Shown here: piece after piece, positions 26,561 to 34,697 of the stretch
How the letters are laid out: every line of letters begins with the position of its first letter
Numbering within the stretch: the first letter of the stretch is position 1
NCBI GenBank assembly: GCA_963719345.1
Contig: CAVRCA010000005.1
Span: 310,001-374,000, forward strand
Length of the DNA: 64,000 nt
Direction: 5' to 3'
Origin: CAVRCA01 sp963719345
Lineage (GTDB): Bacteria; Pseudomonadota; Alphaproteobacteria; Acetobacterales; Acetobacteraceae
The notes under the pieces: model-generated
Database searches by the model: none
Seen by the model: only the letters and a program-made list of their open reading frames with translations
What the model was told of the DNA's origin: nothing
Program-made: the position numbers and the translations under genes

Positions 26561-27495
26561 GCGTCGTCGTCGCGCTCTCGGGCGGCATCGGCGGCGCCAA
26601 GCTCGCGCTTGGATTAAGCCGCGTGCTGGCCGCGGAAGAGCTGGTGGTCGTCGCCAACACCGGCGACGATTTCGAGCATCTCGGCCTCAGCATCTCGCCC
26701 GACCTCGATACGCTTACGTACACGTTGGCGGGCGTGGCGAATCCGGAGACCGGATGGGGCCGGCGCGATGAGACCTGGTCGTTCATGGCCGCCCTCGGCG
26801 AACTCGGCGGCGAGACCTGGTTCCGGCTCGGCGACCGCGACCTGGCGACTCATGTCGAGCGCACGCGCCGGCTCCGCGCGGGCGAGACGCTGTCGGCGAT
26901 CACGGTCGATCTTGCCCGCCGCCTCGGCGTGCGGCCGGCGCTGCTGCCGATGTCGGACGATCCCGTCCGCACGCGGCTGCGGACCGAAAGCGGCTGGCTC
27001 GACTTCCAGGACTATTTCGTCCGGCAGCAATGCCGCCCGGTCGTGCGGGAGATCGTGTTCGAGGGCGCCGCGTCGGCCCGCGCGCAGCCGGATTTCATCG
27101 CCCTGCTGCGCCGTCCGGATCTGCGCGCGGTGGTCATCTGCCCGTCGAACCCGTTCATCAGCGTCGAGCCGCTGCTTGCAGTACCCGGTGTCGCCGACGC
27201 GCTGGCCGCGTGCGCGGCGCCGCGCATCGCGGTCTCGCCGATCATCGGCGGTCGTGCCGTGAAGGGACCGACGGCGAAGATGATGGGCGAACTCGGGCTC
27301 GACGTGACGGCCGCCAGCGTCGCCCGCCGCTACGGCGCCTTCATCGACGGCTACGTGCTGGACAGCGCGGACGCGGACACCGCCGTGCAGATCGAGACAC
27401 CCGTGTTCATCGCCGAAACGTTGATGACGACGCTTGAACAGCGCGACACCCTGGCGCGCATCGTTCTCGGTGCCGCCGACGAGCTGCGGACGTGA
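26557..27495 (+). CDS. cofD: 2-phospho-L-lactate-type transferase CofD (FbiA)
   Basis: Transfers the phospho-lactyl, phospho-glyceryl or phospho-enolpyruvyl unit from its guanylylated form to F0. 312 residues. It begins VSVVVALSGGIGGAKLALGL, followed by VVANTGDDFEHLGLSISPDLDTLTYTLAG (the family signature region), GWGRRDETWSFMAAL, LGDRDLATHVERT and PSNPFISVEPLLAVPGV. GTG 26557 overlaps the cofE stop, and the frame upstream is only cofE. Its stop overlaps the cofC GTG. The chemical unit transferred cannot be read from sequence by eye. Confidence 0.94.
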   Translation: MSVVVALSGGIGGAKLALGLSRVLAAEELVVVANTGDDFEHLGLSISPDLDTLTYTLAGVANPETGWGRRDETWSFMAALGELGGETWFRLGDRDLATHVERTRRLRAGETLSAITVDLARRLGVRPALLPMSDDPVRTRLRTESGWLDFQDYFVRQQCRPVVREIVFEGAASARAQPDFIALLRRPDLRAVVICPSNPFISVEPLLAVPGVADALAACAAPRIAVSPIIGGRAVKGPTAKMMGELGLDVTAASVARRYGAFIDGYVLDSADADTAVQIETPVFIAETLMTTLEQRDTLARIVLGAADELRT

Positions 27496-28184
27496 GCGCA
27501 AAGACAAGCACGGGCCGCGACATCTGGGCCGTCGTCCCGATCAAGGGTGGGCTGGGCTCGAAGCAGCGGCTTTCCGGGCTGCTCACCCCGGAGCAACGCG
27601 TGCTTCTCGCGTCGGCGATGGCCGAGGATGTCCTGGACGCGCTGTCGCGGGTTCGCGGTCTGGCCGGGATCATGGTGGTGACGGCGGACGAGGCCACGAT
27701 GGCGATGGCGCGTCGGCTCGACGCCCGGATCGTCACCGACGGTGCGCTGGACGGACACACCGGAGCGGTTGCTGCGGCCGCCCGGGTGCTGCTGCGCGAG
27801 GGTCGCGGCGGGATGCTGCAGGTGCCCGGCGACATCCCGCGCATCACCGCGGCCGAGGCCGAAGCGGTGTTGGCCGAGCATCGCGACGGGCCGTCGTTCA
27901 CCATCGTTCCGGCGCATGACGAGCGTGGTTCCAATGCCGTGCTGCTGACGCCGCCGGACGCGGTTCCGCTGCGGTTCGGCGACGACAGCTATTTTCCCCA
28001 TTTGGCCGCGGCCCGCGCCGCCTACGTCGAGCCGACGGTGGTCCGGTTGCCCGGCATCGGCATGGACATCGACCACCCGGCGGACTTGGCGATGTTCCTC
28101 GCCATGAGGCCACGCATGCCGACGCGCACGCTGGCCTACCTTGACCAGTCGGGGCTTGCGGCGACGGTGCTCGGGCGCGAATAG
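27492..28184 (+). CDS. cofC: Phospholactate guanylyltransferase-type CofC (FbiD)
   Basis: Activates 2-phospholactate, phosphoenolpyruvate or 3-phosphoglycerate with GTP for CofD. 230 residues. It shows AVVPIKGGLGSKQRLSGLLTPEQR at the N-terminus, VVTADEATMAMA, MLQVPGDIPRITAAE, DERGSNAVLLTPPDA and GMDIDHPADL, all CofC family motifs. GTG 27492 overlaps the cofD stop by four bases. It is the last gene of the operon FGD-like/cofE/cofD/cofC; a hairpin follows at once. Which three-carbon acid it prefers is unknown. Confidence 0.92.
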   Translation: MSAKTSTGRDIWAVVPIKGGLGSKQRLSGLLTPEQRVLLASAMAEDVLDALSRVRGLAGIMVVTADEATMAMARRLDARIVTDGALDGHTGAVAAAARVLLREGRGGMLQVPGDIPRITAAEAEAVLAEHRDGPSFTIVPAHDERGSNAVLLTPPDAVPLRFGDDSYFPHLAAARAAYVEPTVVRLPGIGMDIDHPADLAMFLAMRPRMPTRTLAYLDQSGLAATVLGRE

Positions 28185-28228
28185 CCCTCGCCCGGCCCGC
28201 TCCCTTCGGAAGAGGATGGGGTGAGGGG
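28185..28228. terminator. Hairpin between convergent cofC and serine-hydrolase genes
   Basis: CCCTCGCCC at 28185-28193 and GGGGTGAGGGG at 28218-28228 can pair, with GGAAGAGG completing the loop side. It fills the 53-base gap between two convergent stops, so it may end transcription from both sides. The wording (CCCTC...GAGGGG) also resembles a dispersed palindromic repeat seen at the coaBC 3' end. Confidence 0.5.
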
Positions 28229-28237
28229 CGGGGCGGC

Positions 28238-29425
28238 TCAGTCCGCGATCGCCGCGTACACCATGTCGCGGAACAGCACCCGGTAGTGTTCGCGCTGGCC
28301 GGGAGCCTGGATCATCAGCACGGCATAAAGCCGCTCGGCGGGATCGACCCAGAACGACGTCCCCGCCGCGCCGCTCCAATAGTACTGGCCGATGGCGCCC
28401 GGAACCGGCGCGACGCCGCGCTCCTTGCGCACTGCGAAGCCGAGCCCAAACCCGTAGCCCGGCGTCAGCAGATCCGGCGACCCTGTCACCGGCCCGAGAT
28501 GGTCGGCGGTCATGAAGTCCACGGTCGTCCTGCTGAGCAGGCGTTTGCCGTCGAGCGTGCCGCCGTCCAGCATCATCTGCAGGAAACGGGCGTAGTCCAT
28601 CGTGGTGGCGACCATGCCGCCGCCTCCGGACTCGAATTTCGGCCTTTCCCGCACTTCCAGCAGCTGCACGTCCGTGCCGGCTTCCGGGTCTTTGGCGAAG
28701 CCTTGCGCGAGCCGGCCGTGATGCGCGCTCGGCACGTGGAATGCGCTGTCGGTCATGCCGAGCGGCTGGGCGATGCGCGCGTCGATGAACTCGCCAAGGG
28801 TCCGGCCGGACACCACCTCGATCAGCCGGCCGAGCACGTCGGTCGAACGACTGTATTCCCAACGCGCTCCGGGCTGGTGCATCAGCGGCAGCTTGGCCAG
28901 CATGCCGACCTGATCCGCGTTGTTCTGGCTGCGCCGGTAGATTTTTGCGTCCATGTAGGCTTTTTGTACCGGCCCCTCGCCGCGGAACTCGTAGGTCAAG
29001 CCCGAGGTGTGACGCAGCAAGTCCTGGATTGTCGCATCCCGCTCGACCGGCACGTGATCCACTGTGCCGGCACGGGTGACGAGCACCCGCTGGCCGCCGA
29101 ACTCCGGGATGTACTTCGACACCGGTTCATTGAGGAGGAATTTTCCTTCCTCCCACAGCATCATCGTGGCGACCGAGACGATCGGCTTGGTCATCGAGTA
29201 GATCCGGAAGATCGCATCGTGCTTGATCGGTTCCCGGCTTTCCGGGTCGCGTGCGCCAAAGCTCTCGTGATAGATGACGCGGTTGCGGCGCGCGATCAGC
29301 GCGACCGCGCCCGGAATGTGTCCGCGCCCGATGTTGCCACGCAGCACCTCGGACAATTTCGCCAGCCGTTCGCTGGAAAACCCGACCTCTTCCGGCGTTG
29401 CGGTAGGCAAAATCGATGTCGTCAT
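28238..29425 (-). CDS. Serine hydrolase / class C beta-lactamase-fold protein
   Basis: 395 residues of the beta-lactamase/DD-peptidase (esterase EstB, COG1680) family. The serine motif S77-M-T-K80 lies in FRIYSMTKPIV, and the second motif is YSRSTDVLG, where the tyrosine is the likely general base. GPGSW-type features are replaced by YYWSGAAGTSFWVDP near the C-terminus. No signal peptide is seen, so it is probably cytoplasmic. ATG 29425 has GGAG nine bases upstream; an in-frame TTG at 29446 overlaps the fbiC stop. It follows fbiC by 17 bases and is probably co-transcribed with it, which hints at a role with an F420-linked substrate, but that is inference. Confidence 0.86.
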   Translation of the reverse strand: MTTSILPTATPEEVGFSSERLAKLSEVLRGNIGRGHIPGAVALIARRNRVIYHESFGARDPESREPIKHDAIFRIYSMTKPIVSVATMMLWEEGKFLLNEPVSKYIPEFGGQRVLVTRAGTVDHVPVERDATIQDLLRHTSGLTYEFRGEGPVQKAYMDAKIYRRSQNNADQVGMLAKLPLMHQPGARWEYSRSTDVLGRLIEVVSGRTLGEFIDARIAQPLGMTDSAFHVPSAHHGRLAQGFAKDPEAGTDVQLLEVRERPKFESGGGGMVATTMDYARFLQMMLDGGTLDGKRLLSRTTVDFMTADHLGPVTGSPDLLTPGYGFGLGFAVRKERGVAPVPGAIGQYYWSGAAGTSFWVDPAERLYAVLMIQAPGQREHYRVLFRDMVYAAIAD

Positions 29426-29442
29426 AAGATGCGTCTCTCCGT

Positions 29443-31815
29443 TCAAGTTGAGGCGCCGGCGCGGGCCAGCTTGCGCGGGGGCGTGAGCACCACCGGGCTG
29501 AGTTCAGGGGCGGCGAACGACGCTGCGGCGCGGTCCGCCTCGACGGGGCGGTAGAGCGTGTCGCGTTGCTGCGGGATGCGGCCGATGGAGCGGATCAGCG
29601 CCTCCATCGCCTCGGGCGGAAACTCCTGCCCGTGCTGGGTGCCGGCGGCGCGCGAGATGCTTTCGTTCATCAGCGTGCCGCCGAGATCGTTCGCGCCGGC
29701 GTTGAGGCAGCGGGCGGCCCCCTCCGGCCCCATCTTGACCCAGGATGTCTGGATATTGGTGATCAGCGGGTGCAGCGCCAGACGTGAGACGGCGTGCATC
29801 AGCACGGCTTCGCGCACCGTCGGGCCGCGCCGCGACAGGCCGCGCAGGTACATCGGCGCTTCCATGTGAACGAAGGGCAGCGGCACGAACTCGGTGAGGC
29901 CGCCGGTCTCCTGCTGCAGGTCGCGCAACGCGAGCAGGTGGCGGGCCCAGGAGATCGGGTGCTCGACATGGCCGAACATGATCGTCGAGGTCGTGCGCAA
30001 CCCGAGGCGGTGCGCCGCCCGCACGACGCCCAGCCACTCGTCGGTCATGATCTTGTCCGGCGCGATGACCCGCCGCACCGTGTCGTCGAGGATTTCCGCC
30101 GCGGTGCCCGGCAACGTGCCGAGGCCCGCGTCCTTCAGCTCCGCCAGAAAGTCGGGGATCGAGCGCCCGAGCGTCGCCGCGCCTTGCGTGACCTCGAGCG
30201 GGGAAAAAGCGTGGACGTGCATCCCGGGCAGCGCCGCCTTGATCGCCCGCGCGATGCCGACATAGGTCGCGCCCGTGTAGTCGGGATGGATGCCTCCCTG
30301 CAGGCAGACCTCGGTGGCGCCCCGGTCCCACGCCTCGCGCGACCGGCGTACGATCTCTTCCAGCTCCAAATCGTACGGCGTGCCGCGCAGCGCCTCGTGC
30401 GTCTTGCCTTTGGAGAACGCGCAGAACTTGCACTTGTAGTAGCAGATATTGGTGTAGTTGATGTTGCGGTTGACGACGTAGCGGATCACGTCGCCGCTGA
30501 CCGCCTGGCGGAGTGCGTCGGCGGCGGATGCCACGGCGTCGTAATCGGCGTCGCGCGCGGCGAACAGGCGAACGATCTCCGCCTCGTCGAGCCGGTGCCC
30601 GTCCGTTGCCTTTGCAATGATCTCGATCACGGCGGGGTCAGCCGATGCCAGCCTTGCAGCGGCGCGGGTCGGCGGGACGGTGAGGCCGGGTGCCCAATCG
30701 TCATCCCGCGCCAGTCCGTCCGCGTCCATCGCGCGCCGGACCCGAGTGGCGATTGTCGGTGCCAGCCAGCGATCGGCGTCGCGCGCGTACTCCGGGTAGA
30801 CCGGCAGCCGCTGCACCAGCACCTTGCCGGACACCGCCGTGCGCCGGGCCAGCTCCTCGATCTCCGGCCAGGGCGCCTCCGGGTTGACGTGATCCGGCGT
30901 CACCGGCGACACGCCGCCCCAATCGTTGATGCCGGCATCGACGATGCGCTCGTAGCAGGCCGGCGTCAGGTTCGGCGGCGCCTGGATGTTCATCGCCGGC
31001 CCCAGGATCAGGCGGGCGGCAGCGACGGTCCACAGCAGGTCGTCGAGATCGGGTTCCGGCGCGCCTTCCCGTTTCGTCTTCGGCTTGGCGCGAAAGTTCT
31101 GCACGATCACTTCCTGGATGTGACCGTGGCGCGCGTGCAGGTCGCGCAGCGCGAGCAGCGATTGCAGCCGCTCCGCGCGGGTCTCGCCGATGCCGATGAG
31201 GATGCCGGTGGTGAACGGCACGGCCAGTTCGCCGGCGAGCCGGATGGTCTCCAGCCGCACCGCCGGGCGTTTGTCGGGCGAGCCGTAATGCACGCCGCCG
31301 GGTTCGCACAGCCGATCGCTGGCACTCTCCAGCATGATGCCTTGGCTCGCCGTCACCTCCCGGAGCCCAGCGATTTCCGCCTCGGTCATCACGCCGGGGT
31401 TGGCGTGCGGCAACAGGCCGGTTTCCTTGAGCACCAGCGCGCACATGGCGCGGAGATAGTCGATCGTCGTGGCGTAGCCGAGTTCCGCCAGCGCCTCCGA
31501 GGCCGCCCGGTAGCGGAGTTCGGGCTTGTCGCCGAGGGTGAACAGCGCCTCGGTGCATCCGGCGGCCGCGCCCGCCCGCGCAATCGCCAGCACGTCCTCG
31601 GGCGACAGATAGGCCGGCCGCCCGGCACGTGGCCGCTCGGCGAAGGTGCAGTAGTGGCACACGTCGCGACAGAGCTTGGTGAGCGGGATGAACACCTTTC
31701 GCGAATAGGAGAGCGTGCGCCCGTGCGCCGCATCCCGCGCCGCCGCCGCCTCTGCCATCAGTTCGGCCAGCGGCGCGCGTTCGATCCGCTGCATAGTCTG
31801 TTGGTCGTCCATCAT
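29443..31815 (-). CDS. fbiC: F0 synthase FbiC (CofG-CofH fusion)
   Basis: Makes 7,8-didemethyl-8-hydroxy-5-deazariboflavin (F0), the F420 chromophore, from tyrosine and a pyrimidine intermediate. 790 residues with two radical-SAM domains. The N-terminal CofG half has C49-R-D-V-C53-H-Y-C56. The C-terminal CofH half has C458-Y-Y-K-C462-K-F-C465, followed by CLQGGIHPDYTG and GTLPGTAAEIL. The one-protein form is the arrangement of Actinobacteria and some Proteobacteria. It is on the opposite strand to cofECD and divergent from a luciferase-like gene 167 bases away. ATG 31815 or the next ATG is the start. Confidence 0.95.
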   Translation of the reverse strand: MMDDQQTMQRIERAPLAELMAEAAAARDAAHGRTLSYSRKVFIPLTKLCRDVCHYCTFAERPRAGRPAYLSPEDVLAIARAGAAAGCTEALFTLGDKPELRYRAASEALAELGYATTIDYLRAMCALVLKETGLLPHANPGVMTEAEIAGLREVTASQGIMLESASDRLCEPGGVHYGSPDKRPAVRLETIRLAGELAVPFTTGILIGIGETRAERLQSLLALRDLHARHGHIQEVIVQNFRAKPKTKREGAPEPDLDDLLWTVAAARLILGPAMNIQAPPNLTPACYERIVDAGINDWGGVSPVTPDHVNPEAPWPEIEELARRTAVSGKVLVQRLPVYPEYARDADRWLAPTIATRVRRAMDADGLARDDDWAPGLTVPPTRAAARLASADPAVIEIIAKATDGHRLDEAEIVRLFAARDADYDAVASAADALRQAVSGDVIRYVVNRNINYTNICYYKCKFCAFSKGKTHEALRGTPYDLELEEIVRRSREAWDRGATEVCLQGGIHPDYTGATYVGIARAIKAALPGMHVHAFSPLEVTQGAATLGRSIPDFLAELKDAGLGTLPGTAAEILDDTVRRVIAPDKIMTDEWLGVVRAAHRLGLRTTSTIMFGHVEHPISWARHLLALRDLQQETGGLTEFVPLPFVHMEAPMYLRGLSRRGPTVREAVLMHAVSRLALHPLITNIQTSWVKMGPEGAARCLNAGANDLGGTLMNESISRAAGTQHGQEFPPEAMEALIRSIGRIPQQRDTLYRPVEADRAAASFAAPELSPVVLTPPRKLARAGAST

Positions 31816-31982
31816 CGTGCGATCGCTGCTCGGCGCCGGACCCTCGGCGTCTGCCGGGTGCGGGTCCTCGGCCGATCCCCTTGCCTGGTTGGCTCGCTGC
31901 CAGTCTGGACCGAGCGCGGGGGGAAGCCAACGCGAAAACGTGTGCTATCCTGCCCGGCAGGTATGAGGGGGAGGGATGGATC
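31816..31982. promoter_or_regulatory. Divergent promoter region of fbiC and the luciferase-like gene
   Basis: 167 bases between divergent starts, so it must hold promoters for F0 synthesis and for one putative F420 user. I see a good ribosome site (GGGAGGG) before 31983 but no clear named operator. Confidence 0.4.
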
Positions 31983-32936
31983 ATGCAGTACGGCTTCAAT
32001 GTGCCGACGGCGGGGGATTTGATCGCGGCGGGCAGCCTGGCGCGCCTCGTCGTCGAGGGCGAGGCGATGGGCTACGAGTGCTGCCAGGTCAGCGACCATG
32101 TCGTCATCCCGACTGCGATCGCCAACAAATATCCGTATGCGGATAGCGGCGAGTTCCCGGCGGGCGCGCGGGCGCAGCGGCACGAGCAGTTGATGGAGAT
32201 GATGTTCGTCGCCGCGAAAACCAAGAAGATCCGGATTCTCTCATCGGTCACGGTGGTGCCCCACCGCCCGGCCGTGCTGACCGCAAAAATGATCGCGACG
32301 ATGGACGTGCTATCCGAGGGGCGCATCACGTGGGGGATCGGCGCGGGGTGGATGCGGGAAGAATTCGAGGCGCTGGACACCGAGCCGTTCGATCATCGCG
32401 GCACCGTCACCGATGAATACGTGCTCGCCTGCAAGGAGCTCTGGACCAAGGAGAATCCCAGCTTTTCCGGCAAGTATGTCGAGTTCTCCGACATCATCTT
32501 CGAACCCAAGCCGGTCCAAAAACCGCACCCGCCGATCTGGGTGGGCGGCGAGAGCAACCCGGCGTTGCGGCGGACGGCGCGGCTCGGCGACGGCTGGTAC
32601 CCGCTCGGCACCAACCCCGAGTTCCGGCTCGACAGCCTGCCGCGCTACAAGGCGGGGATCGACAAGCTGCACGGCATGATCGAAAAGGCCGGACGGCGGA
32701 AGACCGATGTCGCGCTTGCTTACCGCGTTGCGACGCATGGGGAGAAACTGCCGGCCAAGGCCGATGACGGCGAGCGGCGGCTGTTCTCCGGCAGCAACCA
32801 GGATATCATCGACGATGTGCGGGCGCTGCGGGAGATCGGTGTGGTCGCGGTCGATTTCACGCTGGTGGGACCGGATCTCGAAGCGTCGCTCGCCACCATG
32901 AAGCGCTTCCGCGAAGACGTATTGAACAAGGTCTGA
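31983..32936 (+). CDS. Luciferase-like (LLM) F420-dependent oxidoreductase, Rv2161c-like
   Basis: 317 residues of the bacterial-luciferase-like fold. VSDHVVIP near residue 38, the non-prolyl-cis region around RILSSVTVVPHRP, TMDVLSEGRITWGIGAGWMREEFEAL and PHPPIWVGGESNPALRRTARLGDGW are typical of the F420-dependent Rv2161c group. ATG 31983 has GGGAGGG eight bases upstream. Five bases separate it from the next luciferase-like gene. Cofactor choice (F420 rather than FMN) is inferred from the family and from the fbiC neighbour; the substrate is unknown. Confidence 0.87.
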   Translation: MQYGFNVPTAGDLIAAGSLARLVVEGEAMGYECCQVSDHVVIPTAIANKYPYADSGEFPAGARAQRHEQLMEMMFVAAKTKKIRILSSVTVVPHRPAVLTAKMIATMDVLSEGRITWGIGAGWMREEFEALDTEPFDHRGTVTDEYVLACKELWTKENPSFSGKYVEFSDIIFEPKPVQKPHPPIWVGGESNPALRRTARLGDGWYPLGTNPEFRLDSLPRYKAGIDKLHGMIEKAGRRKTDVALAYRVATHGEKLPAKADDGERRLFSGSNQDIIDDVRALREIGVVAVDFTLVGPDLEASLATMKRFREDVLNKV

Positions 32937-32941
32937 CCGCC

Positions 32942-33979
32942 ATGCAGCTCGGGATCACGCTCAAACTCTCCGCCGGCAACCCGGCCGACATGGACACCGT
33001 GCTGGAAGCCGAGCGTCTCGGCTTTTCGCAAGTCTGGAGCGGCGAAGCTTACGGCACCGACGCGGTCACGCCGATCGCTTGGGTGCTGGCGCGGACGACC
33101 AAGATCAAGGCCGGCACCGGCATCATGCAGATGCAAGCGCGCACGCCCACCTGTGCCGCGATGACGGCGATGACCTTGCAGCTGATGTCCGGCAACCGCT
33201 TTCTCTGCGGCGTCGGCCCGTCCGGCCCGCAGGTGATCGAGGGCTGGCACGGCGTCCCGTTCAGCAAGCCGCTCGTCCGCACCAAGGAGTACATCTCCAT
33301 CATCCGTCAAATTCTCCGGCGCGAGGGACCGCTGGCCTTCCAGGGCGAGTGCTACCAGATCCCCTACGCAGGGCCGGACGCGAGCGGGCTGGGCAAGCCG
33401 CTGAAGAGCATCGTGCACGGCGATCCCAGCCTGCCCATGTACACCGCATCGATCACCCCGGCCGGGCTCCGCACGGCGGGCGAAGTGGCGGACGGCACGT
33501 TGCCGATTTTTTTCTCGCCGGAGCAGCCGAACCTCATCACCGACGCGATCGAGGCGGGGATGAAGAAAGCCGCAAACAGCAAGTCGATGGCCGATTTCGA
33601 CAATGCGCCGTACGTGCGCATCCGCATGGGCGACGATCTGGACGCTTGCCGCGACGCGCTGCGGCCTGAGCTTGCGCTCTACATCGGCGGGATGGGCGCG
33701 CGCTCGAAGAACTTCTACAACGATCTGGCCAAGCGTCTCGGCTACGAGGAAGCGGCGATAAAGATCCAGGATCTTTATCTTGACGGCAAAAAGAAGGATG
33801 CCGAAGCCGCGGTGCCCGCCGCGCTGATCGACGAAATCTCGTTGGTGGGGCCGGCCGATCGTATCCGCGACCGGATGCAGGCCTGGAAAGAGTGCGCCAA
33901 GAGTAACAAGGTCCGCACGATGGTACTGACCGGCGGCAGCGTGGACGCGCTCCGTGTCGCGGCGGAGGCGGCGCTGTAG
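32942..33979 (+). CDS. Luciferase-like (LLM) F420-dependent oxidoreductase, Rv3520c-like
   Basis: 345 residues, another luciferase-like TIM barrel. LGITLKLSAGNPADMDTVLEAERLGF opens it; AGTGIMQMQARTPTCAAMTAMTLQLMSGNRFLCGVGPSGPQVIEGWHG holds the family core, and MYTASITPAGLRTAGEVADG the middle (shown only as position cues). The pattern resembles Rv3520c-type F420 enzymes. It starts five bases after the preceding paralogue and was probably read with it. It differs from that protein along most of its length, so this is not a recent duplication. Substrate unknown. Confidence 0.86.
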   Translation: MQLGITLKLSAGNPADMDTVLEAERLGFSQVWSGEAYGTDAVTPIAWVLARTTKIKAGTGIMQMQARTPTCAAMTAMTLQLMSGNRFLCGVGPSGPQVIEGWHGVPFSKPLVRTKEYISIIRQILRREGPLAFQGECYQIPYAGPDASGLGKPLKSIVHGDPSLPMYTASITPAGLRTAGEVADGTLPIFFSPEQPNLITDAIEAGMKKAANSKSMADFDNAPYVRIRMGDDLDACRDALRPELALYIGGMGARSKNFYNDLAKRLGYEEAAIKIQDLYLDGKKKDAEAAVPAALIDEISLVGPADRIRDRMQAWKECAKSNKVRTMVLTGGSVDALRVAAEAAL

Positions 33980-34009
33980 GCTCGCATGTTCTTTGCTTCG
34001 GCCGGGTAG

Positions 34010-34210
34010 GTGCTCGAGCTATCCCTCCGAGGTCGTGAGCACATCTTGGATGGTGACGAGCGCGGCGGAGGTCATGGGCCGGGACGTGGACGCCCTGGAA
34101 AGGCGGAGTTCCCGGCGGACTGGTCGGACCAGATGGTTATCGACACCGTTCTCGACGTAGCAAATGATCCCCCCTTCCGGCAGGGAAAGCACCGCCGCAA
34201 CCCGAGGTAA
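34010..34210 (+). pseudogene. Truncated EndoU-type nuclease toxin domain
   Basis: 66 codons, GTG 34010 to TAA 34210, with a TAG directly upstream. The reading REHILDGDERGGGHGPGRG then PGKAEFPADWSDQMVIDTVLDVANDP matches the front half of the bacterial EndoU domain found at the C-terminus of polymorphic toxins, including both active-site histidines (H11 in EHIL and H22 in GGGH). After ANDP the expected second half (about 40 residues with the GTRDG-type strand) is missing and the frame ends RRNPR. No toxin N-terminus or secretion domain precedes it. It is probably an orphan, inactive remnant. Confidence 0.65.
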
Positions 34211-34216
34211 TCAGTC

Positions 34217-34500
34217 ATGACAGGCACCGATGCGCGGCCTGCCGATGTCGGGCTCGAATTGGAGCGGCTTTACGAGAGCGCCTCGCAGGAGATCAAGGGG
34301 TGGGACCGAGCGCATGTCCGCACCTTGATCGACGTGGGCGAACGCGGTCTTTCCATCGATGAAATCGCGGCAGCCTACCTTGCAAGAGCCTGATACCGTC
34401 AGCTGGGGCCATTGCGCTCATCCGGCGGCTTGCAACCCAACTCGGCGTGGCCGATGACAAGGAATATGCAGCGGCCGCGGAGGTGTCTCGTCATTTCTGA
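34217..34500 (+). pseudogene. MafI-like immunity gene, split by a frameshift
   Basis: An ATG at 34217, seven bases after the EndoU fragment, opens a 58-codon frame (stop 34391-34393) reading LERLYESASQEIKGWDRAH, RTLIDVGERGLSIDEIAA. Near 34381-34400 the frame shifts by -1 and continues as GAIALIRRLATQLGVADDKE, ending at TGA 34498-34500. Joined, the product would be about 93 residues of the size and pattern of MafI-type immunity proteins (charged helices, LID-GE-G, LA--LG). GAGG about ten bases upstream is a plausible ribosome site. The identification rests on context and pattern, not on a search. Confidence 0.5.
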
Positions 34501-34697
34501 CGGAGCGGACGTTCACAGTGCTGGACTGCCCGTTCGTTCCGGTTTGCTACTGAGGTTTCAAGTTCTACTTTGCAAAAAGTGTGACAGCCTCTAGGTAAGT
34601 AGCTGTTGGGTGACTAATATTTCCGAAGAAAGGAGAATGGGGCCGCGCCTCAGCCGTTCCATCGGTTAAATCCTCCCGAGACTTATAGCGATCCCCT
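34501..34697. other. Lower-GC gene-free stretch
   Basis: About 200 bases between the decayed toxin/immunity pair and the livF stop. Base composition is visibly poorer in G+C than the rest of the window. I see no convincing coding frame, repeat or RNA here. It is probably part of the same transferred or decaying segment. Confidence 0.4.

Noticed and set aside
29794..32022. A 742-codon open plus-strand frame
   Set aside because: It is antisense to fbiC, whose radical-SAM motifs are certain; no recognisable domain.
33954..34160. A 68-codon plus-strand frame over the EndoU fragment
   Set aside because: It starts inside the luciferase-like gene in another frame and is not the frame with the EndoU motif.
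34412..34594. A 60-codon plus-strand frame in the low-GC gap
   Set aside because: No ribosome site, no motif, and it overlaps the frameshifted immunity gene out of frame.
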